Assembly: GCA_030411725.1 (NCBI GenBank)
Contig: MU839829.1
Coordinates: 1,612,001-1,676,000 of the forward strand
Length of the DNA: 64,000 bases
Source of the DNA: Echria macrotheca
Lineage: Eukaryota > Ascomycota > Sordariomycetes > Sordariales > Schizotheciaceae
Direction: 5' to 3'
The notes beneath the pieces were generated by a model, which was not told the DNA's origin, made no database searches, and saw only the letters and a program-made list of their open reading frames with translations. Position 1 is the stretch's first letter. Every line of letters begins with the position of its first letter. Positions 10,264-23,095 of this stretch are shown here, one piece after another. The translations under genes were made by a program, and so were the position numbers.

Positions 10264-12341
10264 ATGTCTGCCGAAGAGGACCTCATCGACTACTCTGACG
10301 ACGAGCTTAACAACGATACCGCTGCTCCTGCCTCCAACGGCAAGAAGGGCGACGCCGCCACAGCTGGCCAGAATGTCGACAAGAAGGGTTCCTACGTCGG
10401 CATCCACTCGACCGGTTTCCGCGATTTCCTGCTGAAGCCCGAACTCCTGCGCGCTATTGCCGATTGCGGTTTCGAGCATCCGTCGGAGGGTTAGTCGTGA
10501 TAATTTCATCCCCACAGCTTATCGTTACCCCTCCCTCTTCCACCGGTCCGTCCATCTCGCAAGCAAAGAAAACAAATGGCGACACACTTCGCGTCCCTCG
10601 AGGATGGCACGGTCGCGCCTAGCGCCGTTGGGAGAACGAAGCGATGCACATGGCGAAGCGCATTCGCCTTTCGATCAAGATTTTGTTTGGGCCCGCGGCC
10701 TTGGGAGTTCCAGCCGCTTGCGACATTGCGAGCTCTGGCGAAAGCCACTCTCGTCGATGAATACCGCCAGCGCGCCTGGCTGAACCAGCGCACCGGAAGC
10801 CGACGAGAGATCGAATGATGGCCGTGACAGCCACATAGCTCGAGCCCTCACGGGATTTTTGTCTCGGGACGACGCTACGGTCTCATAGTGCCACGATCTG
10901 CGGGATCGTGATCGGCGAGGATCGATGAGCCATCGCTGGAAACGATGGTATCCATCATTGCACTTCCTCACTCGGTTTCCGCAACAAATATGGTCGAGAG
11001 GAGAGCTGATGGATCGGCTGTTTTCTTTGCTACGACGATGGGCGGACCTCCCCTTCCGAACACACGTCACCCGCTCCGTTCTTGTTGTATCGATTCTAAT
11101 CCCGTCCGCGAATACAGTCCAGCAAACTTGTATCCCCCAGGCCATGCTTGGCGGTGATATCATCTGTCAAGCCAAGTCAGGTCTCGGCAAGACGGCCGTC
11201 TTCGTCTTGACCAGTCTTCAGCAGGTTGAGCCTGTCGCTGGCGAGTGCTCGGTCCTGGTTATGTGCCACACCCGCGAGCTTGCCTTTCAGATTCGCAACG
11301 AGTACAACCGATTCAGCAAGTATATGCCCGACATCAAAACGGGTGTCTTCTACGGCGGTACTCCGATTCAGAAGGATGCCGAAATTCTGAAGAACAAGGA
11401 CACGCATCCCCACATCATTGTCGGCACCCCCGGCCGTCTGAATGCCCTCGTTCGCGACAAGCATCTCCGGCTCGGCAGCGTCCGCATGTTCATCCTCGAT
11501 GAATGCGACAAGATGCTCGACCAAATCGGTAAGCTCGCCACGTTTCTCTGGATACGACATGATACTGACCCGAGAAGACATGCGTCGCGATGTCCAGGAA
11601 ATCTTCCGCGCCACGCCTCAGCAGAAGCAGGTCATGATGTTCTCTGCTACGCTGTCTGACGACATCAAGCCCATCTGCCGCAAGTTCATGCAGAACCCGA
11701 CAGAGCATTACGTCGACGAGGATACCAAGTTGACCCTCCACGGTCTTCAGCAGTACTACATTCCTCTTGAGGAGAGGGAGAAGAATCGCAAGCTTAACGA
11801 GTTGCTGGATGAGCTTCAGTTCAACCAGGTCATCATCTTTGTCAAGAGCACGATTCGTGCTACCGAGCTTGACAAGTTGCTTCGCGAATGCAACTTCCCC
11901 TCGATTGCAGTGCACTCCGGTGTTAGCCAGGAGGAGCGGTACGTGTGTTTGATTCTGTTTGAATGCACATGCTAAGACTTTACAGTATCCGGAGGTACAA
12001 GGAGTTTAAAGAGTTCAACAAGAGAATTTGCGTCGCCACCGACGTTTTCGGTCGTGGTATCGACATTGAACGCATCAATCTGGCCATCAACTACGATCTC
12101 CCTGCGGACGCGGATTCTTATCTGCATCGTGTTGGTCGTGCCGGTCGTTTCGGTACCAAGGGTCTTGCTATCTCCTTCGTGACGACGGACCAGGACCGGG
12201 AGGTTCTTCAGTCGATCGAGAAGCGTTTCGAAGTGGCGCTCCCGTATGTGTTCCTTATTCGTGGAGTGTAAACTTTGCTAACTGGTTTGCAGTGAGTTCC
12301 CCAAGGAGGGAATCGATGCTTCTACGTATATGGCTTCGTAG
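10264..12341 (+). CDS. sub2: ATP-dependent RNA helicase Sub2 (UAP56), splicing and mRNA export
   Basis: Five exons: 10264-10489, 11118-11528, 11578-11938, 11986-12243 and 12293-12341, giving 434 residues, close to the yeast protein's length. The DEAD-box motifs are in order: Q motif around GFEHPSEVQQ, motif I AKSGLGKT (94-101), DECD (203-206), SAT (235-237), and HRVGRAGR near the end. DECD in place of DEAD is the mark of the Sub2/UAP56 group. This helicase acts in spliceosome assembly and, with THO and Yra1, loads export factors on mRNA in the nucleus. Intron 1 is 628 nt, while the other three are about 47-49 nt. It falls within the codon joining HPSE to VQQ and may serve regulation (inference). 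Confidence 0.95.
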
Positions 12342-15300
12342 ATGTAGAAGGGTTGCAATTCTGGATTGGGCGGTGGTGGGGGTCGTCTTCGAGCTGTTTC
12401 TGCTTTTCTTGGTACAGAGGGTGCGATATCATGACGAATGGAAAAGCGAATACAGTAAATTGAGTTGGCCAAGAGCCATGTATGATTAGGCAGAGCGTAC
12501 GGACAATATGTGTTGTTTCCTAGCTGTCCTGCTGATGCGTGTCCGGCGAGTTGCTTAGAATGCGAGATGCTATCTCGTTCCTAAACCTTTGGTTGCTCGC
12601 TGTGGTCTCGTCAGGTACCTCTTGGGAAAGAGATATATCCCCGTGGTCAATATCCTGCTGGTGGTTCGAAGGATACTGCTGGATGCCGCCACCGAATCTC
12701 CGCTCTGGGTATTCCGTATGTCCATGGGTAGTTCTATGTTCCCGCTCGGCAGAACTGAACAGTCCTGGAAATCTTTGGTTATGGAGAGACTGTGGTCGAA
12801 CATCCATGAGGACACACATAAATAACACTGGTAACATGGAGAGTTCCATATGGTAGTAGGTATGAGAGGTTTTGCATGTGCGTAGGTGATTCTTCGAAAT
12901 ACTTGGGTTCCCTCTTGGGAGTAAATGGATGGGGATGTTACTGTTCGTGTTTACACGGACGACGTTTTTCCTTTACTGTGTGGTTGTTTATTGGATCTGG
13001 ACCTTTGCTTTGTAGTTGGCTGTTGAGTGTACCGTGTTGATTATAGAGAGAGAGAGAGATAAGCCATTGCTGGGGAGTTTACGGAATAAAGCCGGCATAC
13101 CTACTGGCCGGGTGGATGTTGTGTGTGTGGTCTGTTGGATGTGATGTTTCCAGGTTCGCTTTGGGGTGGGGGAGTATGGGGATGGCAGGGTCGCGGGTTG
13201 GTCTACTGGCTGGGTATTGTTACGTACTTGGGCTGGTGTAGGCGAGCTGGGCTGGGTCAGTGTACCTACCGATAGGACTTGTGGCCGAGCGGGTGGGGTG
13301 GTGGTGCTTTTGGTTCACTTCACGGCAGGGTTTGTTTTCCTTTTTCCTCTCCTTGAAAGAAAACGTATGGGGGAATAGAGAAGGAAGGGGGAGGGGGGGG
13401 GGTTAGTACTTGGACTCGGGCTTGTTTCGTTCTTGTCTTTTGGAAATGTATGGAGACGAGAGGATGTTTACTTGGAGTTGAACTGCGGTTTCTCTTCGCT
13501 TTTCTTTCCGTTGTGGTAATATCTGAACTTGAATATGTGTCTCTATCTATGTAGTGGACAAGACAAGAATGAGATGCTATCCTACATAAACGAGTTGGAC
13601 GCGGTTTGGTCAGAGTTGCTCTGTTTGTGTTCTCTTTGTATATAAGTAGGTACATATCACTATTACGGATTAGGGTGCATGTGTACAGCCGAGATGTGAT
13701 GGGGGGTTTTTTTTTTGATGGATGTGTCTTGTAGTTCTCTGCTGTGTACCTAGGTATCATTGGCGGTTGGGTGAAAGGGATGTTGAAACTCGAATGGTTC
13801 CCACACTGGAGTTGGTAAGGCTTTGCTCGGGGACATGGTTACTGAAGTAATGATGAAACTTGGGCTCGGCTGGGGTAAAGTGTGTCTATTGAGGGAGTGT
13901 GCTTGTGCAGGGAGGGCATCAACCCAGGGGGAACCTGTTGCCATTGACTTGCGACGATCAGTCGTCAAATACATGCATTTTTTCCCCAGGGCGTTAGATA
14001 TACGTGAAGATATTTGGTTTTATGCGATTCCCAAAGGACATAATAATATGTTGTGTTTTGAGGAGAGACTAATGGAGAGAGATAACACCCGCAGTGGGAA
14101 AAATAGGGGTTGGCTTCAATACATTGTAAACACCACACGAAAACTATCGAATCCGCAAACACCATATTTTGACCAACGGTAATAAATATAAACCAAGACG
14201 ACAATTAAATCAGGGCAACTGTTCTCACCCCTACAGCATGCAGGTTGTGTGTGGTGTTAGCAGAGGCGCAAACACCCTTCCACACAACTCCCGAGCCTCA
14301 CCATCCTCGACTGTCTATCTCCCTTATCTGTCTGCCTAGGTCAGGCATGAAGATCAACTAACTTCATCCAGCCCAATTGCCCAAAATGCACATTGTGTGC
14401 CTTGGTGGAAATCCACGCGGAGCCCTGTCGTGATTTCAAGTTGTACAGGTATGCATCGTGCAGCCCCCTTTTCCATTCGGTTTACACTTGAGCTAAAAAA
14501 GAGATTTGGAGAAACGCGATAGGTTGTAAGTGATGGCAGGGCTGGATGTCACTCTCTGGGAAATCTTGAGCATTGGTCTCGACTTGGGGGGGACCTTTGG
14601 CCTCGCGGGACCTAGACCTAGCTGGATCTTGGACCTTTTGGCAAGGCTGGGAAGTGATCGTCGCACCACCACTGCCACTAACGCCAGCCAACTTTGCCTC
14701 TTGCCTCCTTACCTCATCCAACAGTTCTAGGCTCATATTCGCCGCTCGCCACTCTTCCAATTTTTCCCGTCCTCCCCTTCGAGATTCCCGATCTTGTCGC
14801 ATGTCCGGATGACGTGCAGACTCTTGCCGTCACGTTTCTCTCACCTGGGCCATGTTTTCCCGTTCGATCAGGATCGGGACACGTGCTCAGGGTTGTATTC
14901 ACGTGTATGTAATTGTGTCCAAGGTCCCGAACTCGCAGCTAAAATTATGTAGGTCCCGCGTACCTACCCGGACCTTAATCTGCCTTGCAGCCTCGCAGCC
15001 TTGTTCGACATTCTTTCCCTGTTGGGCGCGATGCTTGCATTCCGCCAGCCTTGCCCGAGCTTCACAGGATTCTAGGTACCGATATCCTAACACGACTAAA
15101 GCCCCATGGCGTGTCATAGCTTGCACGAGATGCAGTCCATCACAAGACGGGACGCCTGTTCTAGCAAAAGAACGTGCGTCATGTTAGTCCGTTTCATCCA
15201 ACACCGGCATGACATGTTTACCTTGGAAGAAGGTTTCGATGACATGAGAGTACCAACCTAGCAAGTGAATAGAAAACTCTGCCTCGGTGGTGTTTACGTC

Positions 15301-15705
15301 GAGAACAAGACACCTGTTCAGACAGCCTGATGACTCGAACTCGCTATCGCCGCACCATGTTAGTTAGCATCCTGCGAGATCACCAACGGACTCAGACCCA
15401 GCTATCTAGCTAGGTAACCAGCCTTGCTCGGTTCTATGGTCCCTGGCTCCATCCACCCATATGACACCAACGCCCCCCGAAGTCGGCCCAAGAGAGTCAC
15501 ACTGCTGTCAGCCTTCCCTCGCCGCCGGGCACGTGTATCATGATGCAAAAGCCAGATCGTCATATCAAAAATCCCAGCTGAGACCGAGCTGAACGGACTC
15601 GGTTCCTCGGTTCGTCTGCCTGCGCCCCTTTGCTTGGCTTACACTATTATAGGCATGACTTATTAACTATGGGGGTGTCGTCACGGGGAACAGATTCCCA
15701 GCTTA

Positions 15706-15734
15706 CCATACCCATACCCATACCCATACCCATA
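15706..15734. repeat. CCCATA tandem repeat, about five copies
   Basis: A CCATA unit followed by four perfect CCCATA units. It is a short hexanucleotide microsatellite in noncoding DNA. The other strand reads TATGGG, similar to but not the same as the fungal telomere unit TTAGGG. Confidence 0.9.
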
Positions 15735-16253
15735 AAATCCATAAACACCGAAAAGGTGTCTTGAACCGACATGAGCCGAACGATTACCTCACTCATATTA
15801 CACTCATACTATCTGCCTAGGTAGGTAGCTTTGAGTGAATCATCACGAAAACACATACAGAAGACCATGTTGCCCCGATCTTGTGACGGACAGATGGTGA
15901 ATCAGAATCGAACAACAAGAGGCAACCAGAACTCGGCGCTGAGCCATCGCCGAGACGTATTCCGTCTGCCGACCGAGCTTACGAGAAACTCTCAACTTCC
16001 AACTCCCCCTCAACGCCAACGCAAAGAGAAAAAGGAGCAAGAGGCTGTGCCGTACACAGGAAGAGGAGTTTGCCTAATGGTAGGAATCCCTGATGATCCT
16101 GATCCTCCTCCTCCTACCCGGAATTATACAACCGTAGTATTATTCCCCATTACCCATTCCATTCCATTCCCCATCTCGAAATGCACAAGGTAAAAAGGAG
16201 GTGGTGAATAGTTGGTCCGGTGTCCGGTCCGATTTATCCCCTCCCAGGCTGCC

Positions 16254-16273
16254 AAGGTAAGGTACCTTACCTT
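16254..16273. repeat. Perfect 20-bp palindrome
   Basis: AAGGTAAGGTACCTTACCTT is identical to its reverse complement. It lies in the gene-poor block and is built of two AAGGT repeats on each side. Confidence 0.9.
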
Positions 16274-19200
16274 CAGGGAGGAGGGCTGCGCCGCCGCAAT
16301 GAGACCCCCCCTCTCTCAACCCTCTCTCACTCACTCACTCACAATCATTATTACTCAAGGTGAATAGAATAAAAAAAAGAGAGGGAAGGATTTTGCTACG
16401 CCGTAACGGCGATGGAACATTCGGCTTGGCTTTCATCATTCAATACACGTACACGGGCGGGAAAGGTGTAAGAACGTAAAAAACGGCATGACTCTTCTGA
16501 CCGAAGGGCTTACTTATTCCGTTCCGTACCTTGCCTCGGACTTACTTACACCTAACAAAATTCCCAAGGTGAGAGCGGCAGAGAAGCATGGGAAGAACCA
16601 ATGAACGACTCGAGACAAAAGGAGGAAAGAAGAGTAAGCAATATCCCAATCCAACTCATATACCGATCTCGCGGAAAAGGGGGATAGAGTACATAAAGAA
16701 CATCAAAAATTGAAACCCTATGAGTGATAATAATGCAAGAAAATATTCTTGCATGGTTGAACCAACCGCATGATGATGAAATGCCAGAAGCAGAAAAGGG
16801 GGAGGGGGGAATGGAACCTGTCTAGATCGGTGATGGATCTGGGCTGTAGTGTGTCCCCAAGACTGCTGCCTACCTGCCTACCTGGCTGTCAACCTGTCAA
16901 ACCTGTGTCGTCTCCAACAATCGGAGAATCCGCCGGCGTGCGTGCCACAATGCGGGGTTTGCTCCTTCTCGCTCATATTCACACTCACACTCACACCCCG
17001 ACACCCTCTCTCATACACACACACTTGTTGCTCACATGAATGAGAGAAAAAAAACAGCCATTTCATGCGATAACCGAAACTAGCGAACCAAAGGATGCCC
17101 CTCCCCTTCCACCAACGAATGAGGCAAATGTCCTTCTCCCATGATGAGAACAAAGTTATGTGTGTAAATGTGTGAATAAGCCTCGCGGATCACCCAGCAG
17201 AGAGAGAGACAGAGAAAGCCTTTCACAGCGTGAAACCTGGCGCCAGTGAGAGAGTCAATCAACAAATGTGGGCCAAGGTTCTCTCCAGCCTGCGGCGTCG
17301 CTAGCATGTAGATTGATTGGGTCCTGGGGGCGAAGCCATCCGCTCCTCATCATCAGCAAGCAGTCCAACGTGAAAATCCCATTCCCCACAAACAAAGCCT
17401 CGAGGCCAGGCCAGGCCAGGTCAACAAAAGACACACATCTCCGTTGTTCGGGGCGTGACTCAGCGATGGCCTTTCTCATATGCCCGTTTTGGCGAGTAGT
17501 TTAGAAAGAGGTTTTACGGTTTACCCAACCCGGCGCTGACCAGAGACTCCGAGCGAGGCATTGTTGAGTGGCAGGCCTCCGAGTCTCGTGACGCCCATCG
17601 ACCAACTTCCTCCGTAGCAAGCCGCGACCGGAAACATCGACCGAGAAGGAGATCCCGACTGTACACTAGCAGCTCGAGCGCTAGTTCACATCACGCGGAA
17701 GAGAAGCGCAGCTTTGGCTGAAAACATCCTCAGCCAGCCCCCGAAGCAATCGGCGTCGCCCGATTACCAACAAAATGTTTCGCGGAGCGCTGCGTGTGGC
17801 GTCCAAACTCGGGTCTCGCCACAAATCACCTGTGCAAAAAACACCGAGCTACCCGATCCGGGTCATCGCATCGGGGAATGATGTCTGCTGTTCGGTGGTG
17901 AGAGGGAGCCGGAAAGTTGGCCGATGCCAATCTTGGGTTGATAGGCAACTCCAGAGTGGGATCGTGTCGTCGGGAATAGCTGCGACTCCACGGCGGCACC
18001 ACACAGGAATGCGTTTTCTGGAAGACTCCAGAGGAACGCTAGAATCCCGCTTGCACATGAACGCGTCCCGCCCCGGCAGAGCAACACAGCTCCGAATCAT
18101 CCATCTGACCCCACCAAAAGCTGTCAGTTGCGGAGCAGAAAACCACCGCCAAACATGGGATTGCAAACAGCGGGGGAAAAGCTGGCCGGTTCTCGGTCAG
18201 CCGCCGCCCGCTGTTCGCTTGCGGTTGCGCCTCTGTGTTTGTCGCAGCCGCTGAGGAGGAGCCGCTCGGCCGCGCGGTAAATTCCATGCCCATCATCGAC
18301 TGCTTGACAGGCCACAATCTGGCCTCCCTTTGCACCGCAGGGCCCCGGCTGACATGAAGCGTTTGGCTACCGACTCGTCGTACCACGACATGCCCATTAC
18401 GAGGTGTCGGCCCCATTCTTTTGAGTCTTGGAGCGTGTTTGTTTATTTCCGCTCAGATGATCGGAGTCCGTCCTCCGCTGCGCTGGCACGGCTGAAGGAG
18501 GCCGCTCGTCGTCTACGTCGACGCCAGGCTGCCAGGCACCACTGCCTTTGATCCGATATCGCCAGCCTTTGAGAAAAGAAGCCAAATTGGTCTTCTCAGG
18601 AGAGATTCCTCGAGTTGACTCATCGTCGTGGGACAGGCTGCCCACTCCGGTTTGATTGGTCGCACGGCAACGAGGCACGAATGGCTAAAATCCAAATGGC
18701 CGGCTTCGCGGTTTCGAAAGATGGAGGTCTGGCCTATCCCTGCCATGCTCCATCACGACACCAGAAGTGTCGTCGGGATCTCGTCCGGCGAGGCAGCCGG
18801 GCAGCAGAAGGCGGGGAGACAGACTGATAGACGGCCAGACAGCATTTTCCGCCTCGCGGCACATCAGATACACGGCATCGCTTCGGGCGAGCTTCATTTG
18901 TCGAGATGTGGTCGACTCGCTGCCAGGTTGGGTTGCTCTGCAGCACTGCTGGCTATCTCGGCCGGCCTCACTTAGCCGGCGAGACGCAGCACAGCATGCC
19001 GCTCTGCTTTGCTGATGAGCTGGATGCGGGTCTCCCGGGGAAGAAGAAGCCCTCGCTGTCAGCCTTTTTTACCTCTCTGGACATGGCATTTCCGTGCGGC
19101 TGGGGAAACCCCCAAAACCCCCCATGACGACGTAGCCCGAAAGAAGGCTTGCAGCGAAAACGCAGCTTGTAGAGATCCGATTCGATTCCCACTCTGTTTG

Positions 19201-22200
19201 CTGGGCAGAAATGGGCCAACTGGTGGCTGCCGAGCAGTTCCTGTTGTTCATGGTGGGGGGCCGGATTGGACACAGGATTTCTGGCATGCAAGCTGCAACA
19301 TCTTTCGGCCAACCCGCCCACCGTAGCAAAAGGAGGGGGTCGGTCGGGCTACGGCCGCCCGCAACGACCGATACGCAGAAACTGCTCGATCGCTATGAGA
19401 GGATGAGGGGTCATGGCTATCAAGACCGTGTGGACGAGACCACTCTCCCGACCCAGCGAATAAGAGGCCAGTTCCGGGCCGGTAACGGCAGCCAGAGAGA
19501 CACGCCTTCTCCCTGCGAGTTGGCTGCGCGACAGGTGTTCAAGTGTTACGGCTCCGGAGAAGGTGATCCACGACGGTGCCCGGGACGAGATGGGGTCGCA
19601 GAAGTCTCGTTCCAGCACCCGGCTTGTCAGAGTCCGTCATGGGGCCGCACCGATGTGTCTCCTGGTTTGTTCACTGCAGACCGAGAGCCTGGAGCCGAGA
19701 AACGGTGTTGCGTACTCCGCGTTCCAGTGCCGGCTGTGTGAGAGGCATTGATGAGGCTTTTGATACACTTTGACACACAGCCCATCTTGGGCTCTCTCGT
19801 CTGGGGTCGGAGAGCCCACTGTGGGGAAGGTAGTCGCGCAACCTGGTCTCTCGACAACGCGATCGGCCGTATCAAACCCAGGCCAAGAGAACACGCAATA
19901 GCGATGTGCTTTGCAGACGCAAAGGGATGTGCTTTGCCGTGTGCAAAGATAGGGGAAGAGGCGATGGTATCTCGGCGGACCGGAGCTGATGACCTGATTA
20001 TCCGAGAGAGGACGCCTACGACAGTAGACTAGACCCAGACTTCCCGAGTTGTCGTCCGGGTGGAAGCCCAGCGTGACTGCATTTTACGCTTGCCTTCGCG
20101 TTGGACTGCGTTGAACCTCCTAACTGCTGTATAAAGTGTAAGACTAGGCAAACTGGAGCCTTACCAAACACTCAACTCGAGCTACTAGCGGATCTACCTT
20201 TCGCGCGGATCGCCAGGCTGTGCCGGTTTTGCGATAATAATAACTTTGCTCATGGCAGTTGTTGGTGAGGTTGATGACTGATGGGCGCGGCTGTGACAGT
20301 GTGCGAAATGCATTTGCCTGTGCTGCGTCACTGGGGCAAAGGCACCCACCCAGCCTTTGTCCCGCTCCAACGCTGAGATCGGAGTGACTTGGAGGTCGAG
20401 AGATTAGTTAGGGGGGGTTTGATAGGAGCCATGGGAGGCTTGCTCTGTGGCTTGGGCTCGCGTCATTGGTGCAGCCCAGGCTGCCGTTCAAGCAAGCCCA
20501 TGCCAAGCGCTGTGCCGGGCGGGCACCCAGGCGTGTCCGGATCTCAGTCAGCATTCTCATCCTCGCCCTCATCGGCCATGGTTCTCCTCCTTGTGCAGAT
20601 AACTCATGTGTAATGATGGAGTTGCTTGCGCAATGAACAGCTGCCGTACCCTTACGGATGCACTGGAAAGGCGATCTGGCGGATGAATTGGCGAAGGGGC
20701 AAATGCCAAAAGAAGCGGGGTGGGGTGAGTGAGTGAGTGTGAGTGCGCGAGTGAGAGGAGCCGCTCACCAGCTGGCAACGGAAACGGTAAGCAATACGGA
20801 AGTCGCCATCCTGGCTGATTTCACGAAAGCGGTGGCGATTCACACACCAGCTTTCCAAGACCTCCGCTTCACACCCCTGTCTGCAATAACACCTCAGCTC
20901 AATGCCTGCCGCCCTCTTGTTAATGAGAGACGGGCTGGCCCCAAGGATGAGTGTGTGACTCAACTCAGGTCATCGGCGATGAAAAAAAGAGGGTGACATG
21001 GACATGGCCTTTTTCAGGCGCCCTCACAGCGCACACAGCATCACAAACCCAGCTTGCCTCATCTCATGCGCATCCTGGATTTCATTGACAGAGACTTACT
21101 CCCACCAGACTCTCCATGAGGGTGAAGGCTGGCGATGTCCGTCATCTCATCGAGAGGGGGGGAGCGACGGGAATTGACGACTGAATGACAGGCCGGATGG
21201 AGACTGCGGCAGGATCAACAGCAGGTCGGTGATGATGCATCTGCGCCTTCATTCCCAGACTAGCCGGATATGGTTGGTGAAATGGCGCTAGACAGGGGTA
21301 AATTTGGCTTTGTGCTCTTCGGGGTGGGTGGTGTGAACTGGCCACACCACAAATTCGCTTGCCTTCTCACACACAGCAGGCGCAACATGAGAGGTTGCCC
21401 CCCCGCAGCCATGCAGGAAGCAGAAGGGCCAATCAATGCGTGGCCGATTTGCCAGACTTCTCGCAGCATCCCACCATGAGTTGAAACTGGTTCAACTGGG
21501 CGAGCGTCTCGCGACGGACGGACAAGACTTGTCGTGCGCCCTCGGCGTCCCGAGCAGCTCATGGCTCGCGATGCTGGCGATAAGTTCATGCTCACGACTG
21601 TGGGCCAAGGCGCGGGCGACGACGAGGAGATGAGACTACGGCAAACATGGACTGAGATGAGCTGGACATTATGAGTTGCTGCATCTCGAGCGATACACTT
21701 GCAAATGCGATTCTGTAAAGAATAGTATAATCGCTGCAGTGCGAAGGATTGCTGTCAGTGAAGGCGAAATCTGTGCTGTTTTGCTGGCAGTTGGCAAGAC
21801 CCCCTGCTGGTGAGCATCTCAGTGGGCTATCCATTCAAAACTGCTCGGCACCCGCGACCCATGCCGAAACCTCCCCCTTCTCCTCTCCCCCCATCGAGCA
21901 TCGCAGCCATGCTCAACTTCAAGATCTAGGAAAGAAGCGGCTCTTTAGCAGTCAGCTTGCTGAGATCTGGGTCTAATTCTCTCTCTCTTGCCTCATTATC
22001 CCCTTCTAATCAGAATTGTTACTTTTTTTCTGTCCCTCCAGTCCATTCCAATGCGTCCCTTCCCGCTTGTCTAGCTTTCGTTTTCCCTGCTCGCGCGGCA
22101 TTCACTTGCTCCCTGCGACAAAGGAAAACTGCTCCGACAGACGACTCACGCCTCGACCGCACCCCCTTTTTCTGAACGCGGTTTCTTCTCTCACTGCCCA

Positions 22201-23095
22201 CGCCTGCGCAATCCGACCCGGGCCCAGACAAGGACGTGTCGACCGTCAAAGAAGAACAGGCAGCGGAAGGATTATACGGCCAGCAGCGCAACATCTCCTC
22301 TCATTCCTTTCTTGTCACCCTTAGCAGTCGCCACAGCGCTGAAAGAGACGGATTTTCAGGCTTCAGTCTGCTGAGAAGGTCCCAGTCACACCACAAAGGT
22401 ACGCAATGACAGTTGGAGCCACCTGTTTTACCCCCGGCGGCAAGAGTCGGTTGGGCCCTCGCCACCCTCGGCGTGCCCACCCCCAGAGGAGTCATCCGCG
22501 CTGGACCGGGGCCCAGCCAAGAGTGACCCGACCACATCGCCTCTCTCCGGGACACGCGCCCAGAGGGAGTCACCATGCTGTTCACCTCAGGCCGTTAACG
22601 GCTCATCGTTCGCATACTAAAGAGTGCCGGCTTCAGCCACATCTAGTGATCGTACCTGCATAGCCTGCATCGTCGCCGAACGCGCCTCCGATCGTCCTCG
22701 AACATCACCACTCTCCCCTCCAGGATCGACGACCCCCTTCCTATGGTAGCGCGCTAGCTGCCATATAACCTCGTCCCCCAGACACCCTTCCAGTCTGCGA
22801 AGGACACACCCCACGATGCCTCTTGCGCTTAGAACGATTACTCCAGTCGCCGTCTCCGCTCTGTCTACCGGTCTGTCTCTTCGTGAAAAGAAGGCAGCTT
22901 CGCACAAGCTGCTTTAGCTGTCTTCGCCCTCTTCGACATACAAAGTCTCACAGCAGTCCAATGCGACTTGTTGTGAAACTCGCATCTCGATAGGTTTTCA
23001 CGATCTGCTCAGTACCTCGGTTTACATCGGTCGACACACACCAGACGGCGACTGGAGGTGATTGGAAGCTCAACCACCCCCTCTAACCACTCAAG

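Larger units (their letters stand above)
12342..23095. other. Gene-poor block of about 10.7 kb
   Basis: Apart from the 3' flank of sub2 and the leader of the cyclin gene, I find no frame that looks conserved, no tRNA and no rRNA. Many short open frames exist on both strands but overlap one another and resemble nothing known. The interval 12.9-17.3 kb is rich in simple repeats and TAGG/CCTA motifs. The interval 17.5-21.7 kb is less repetitive and GC-balanced. From about 21.9 kb the plus strand turns pyrimidine-rich, as in a long 5' leader. It is not obviously AT-rich, so it does not look like a RIP-degraded transposon island. It may be long regulatory DNA, noncoding transcription units, or genes too diverged for me to see. 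Confidence 0.5.

Noticed and set aside
14482..14802. 106-codon minus-strand frame with a helical-looking start (EKLEEWRAANMSLELLDEVRR)
   Set aside because: Attractive text for about 30 residues only; no ATG-supported gene structure or family match.
17775..18254. 159-codon plus-strand frame with a good ATG context and an Arg-rich start resembling a mitochondrial presequence
   Set aside because: No similarity that I recognise, and several equally long frames overlap it on the other strand. It would need transcript or homology evidence.
19211..19741. 176-codon open frame in the gene-poor block
   Set aside because: No domain, irregular composition, and overlapped by open frames on both strands.
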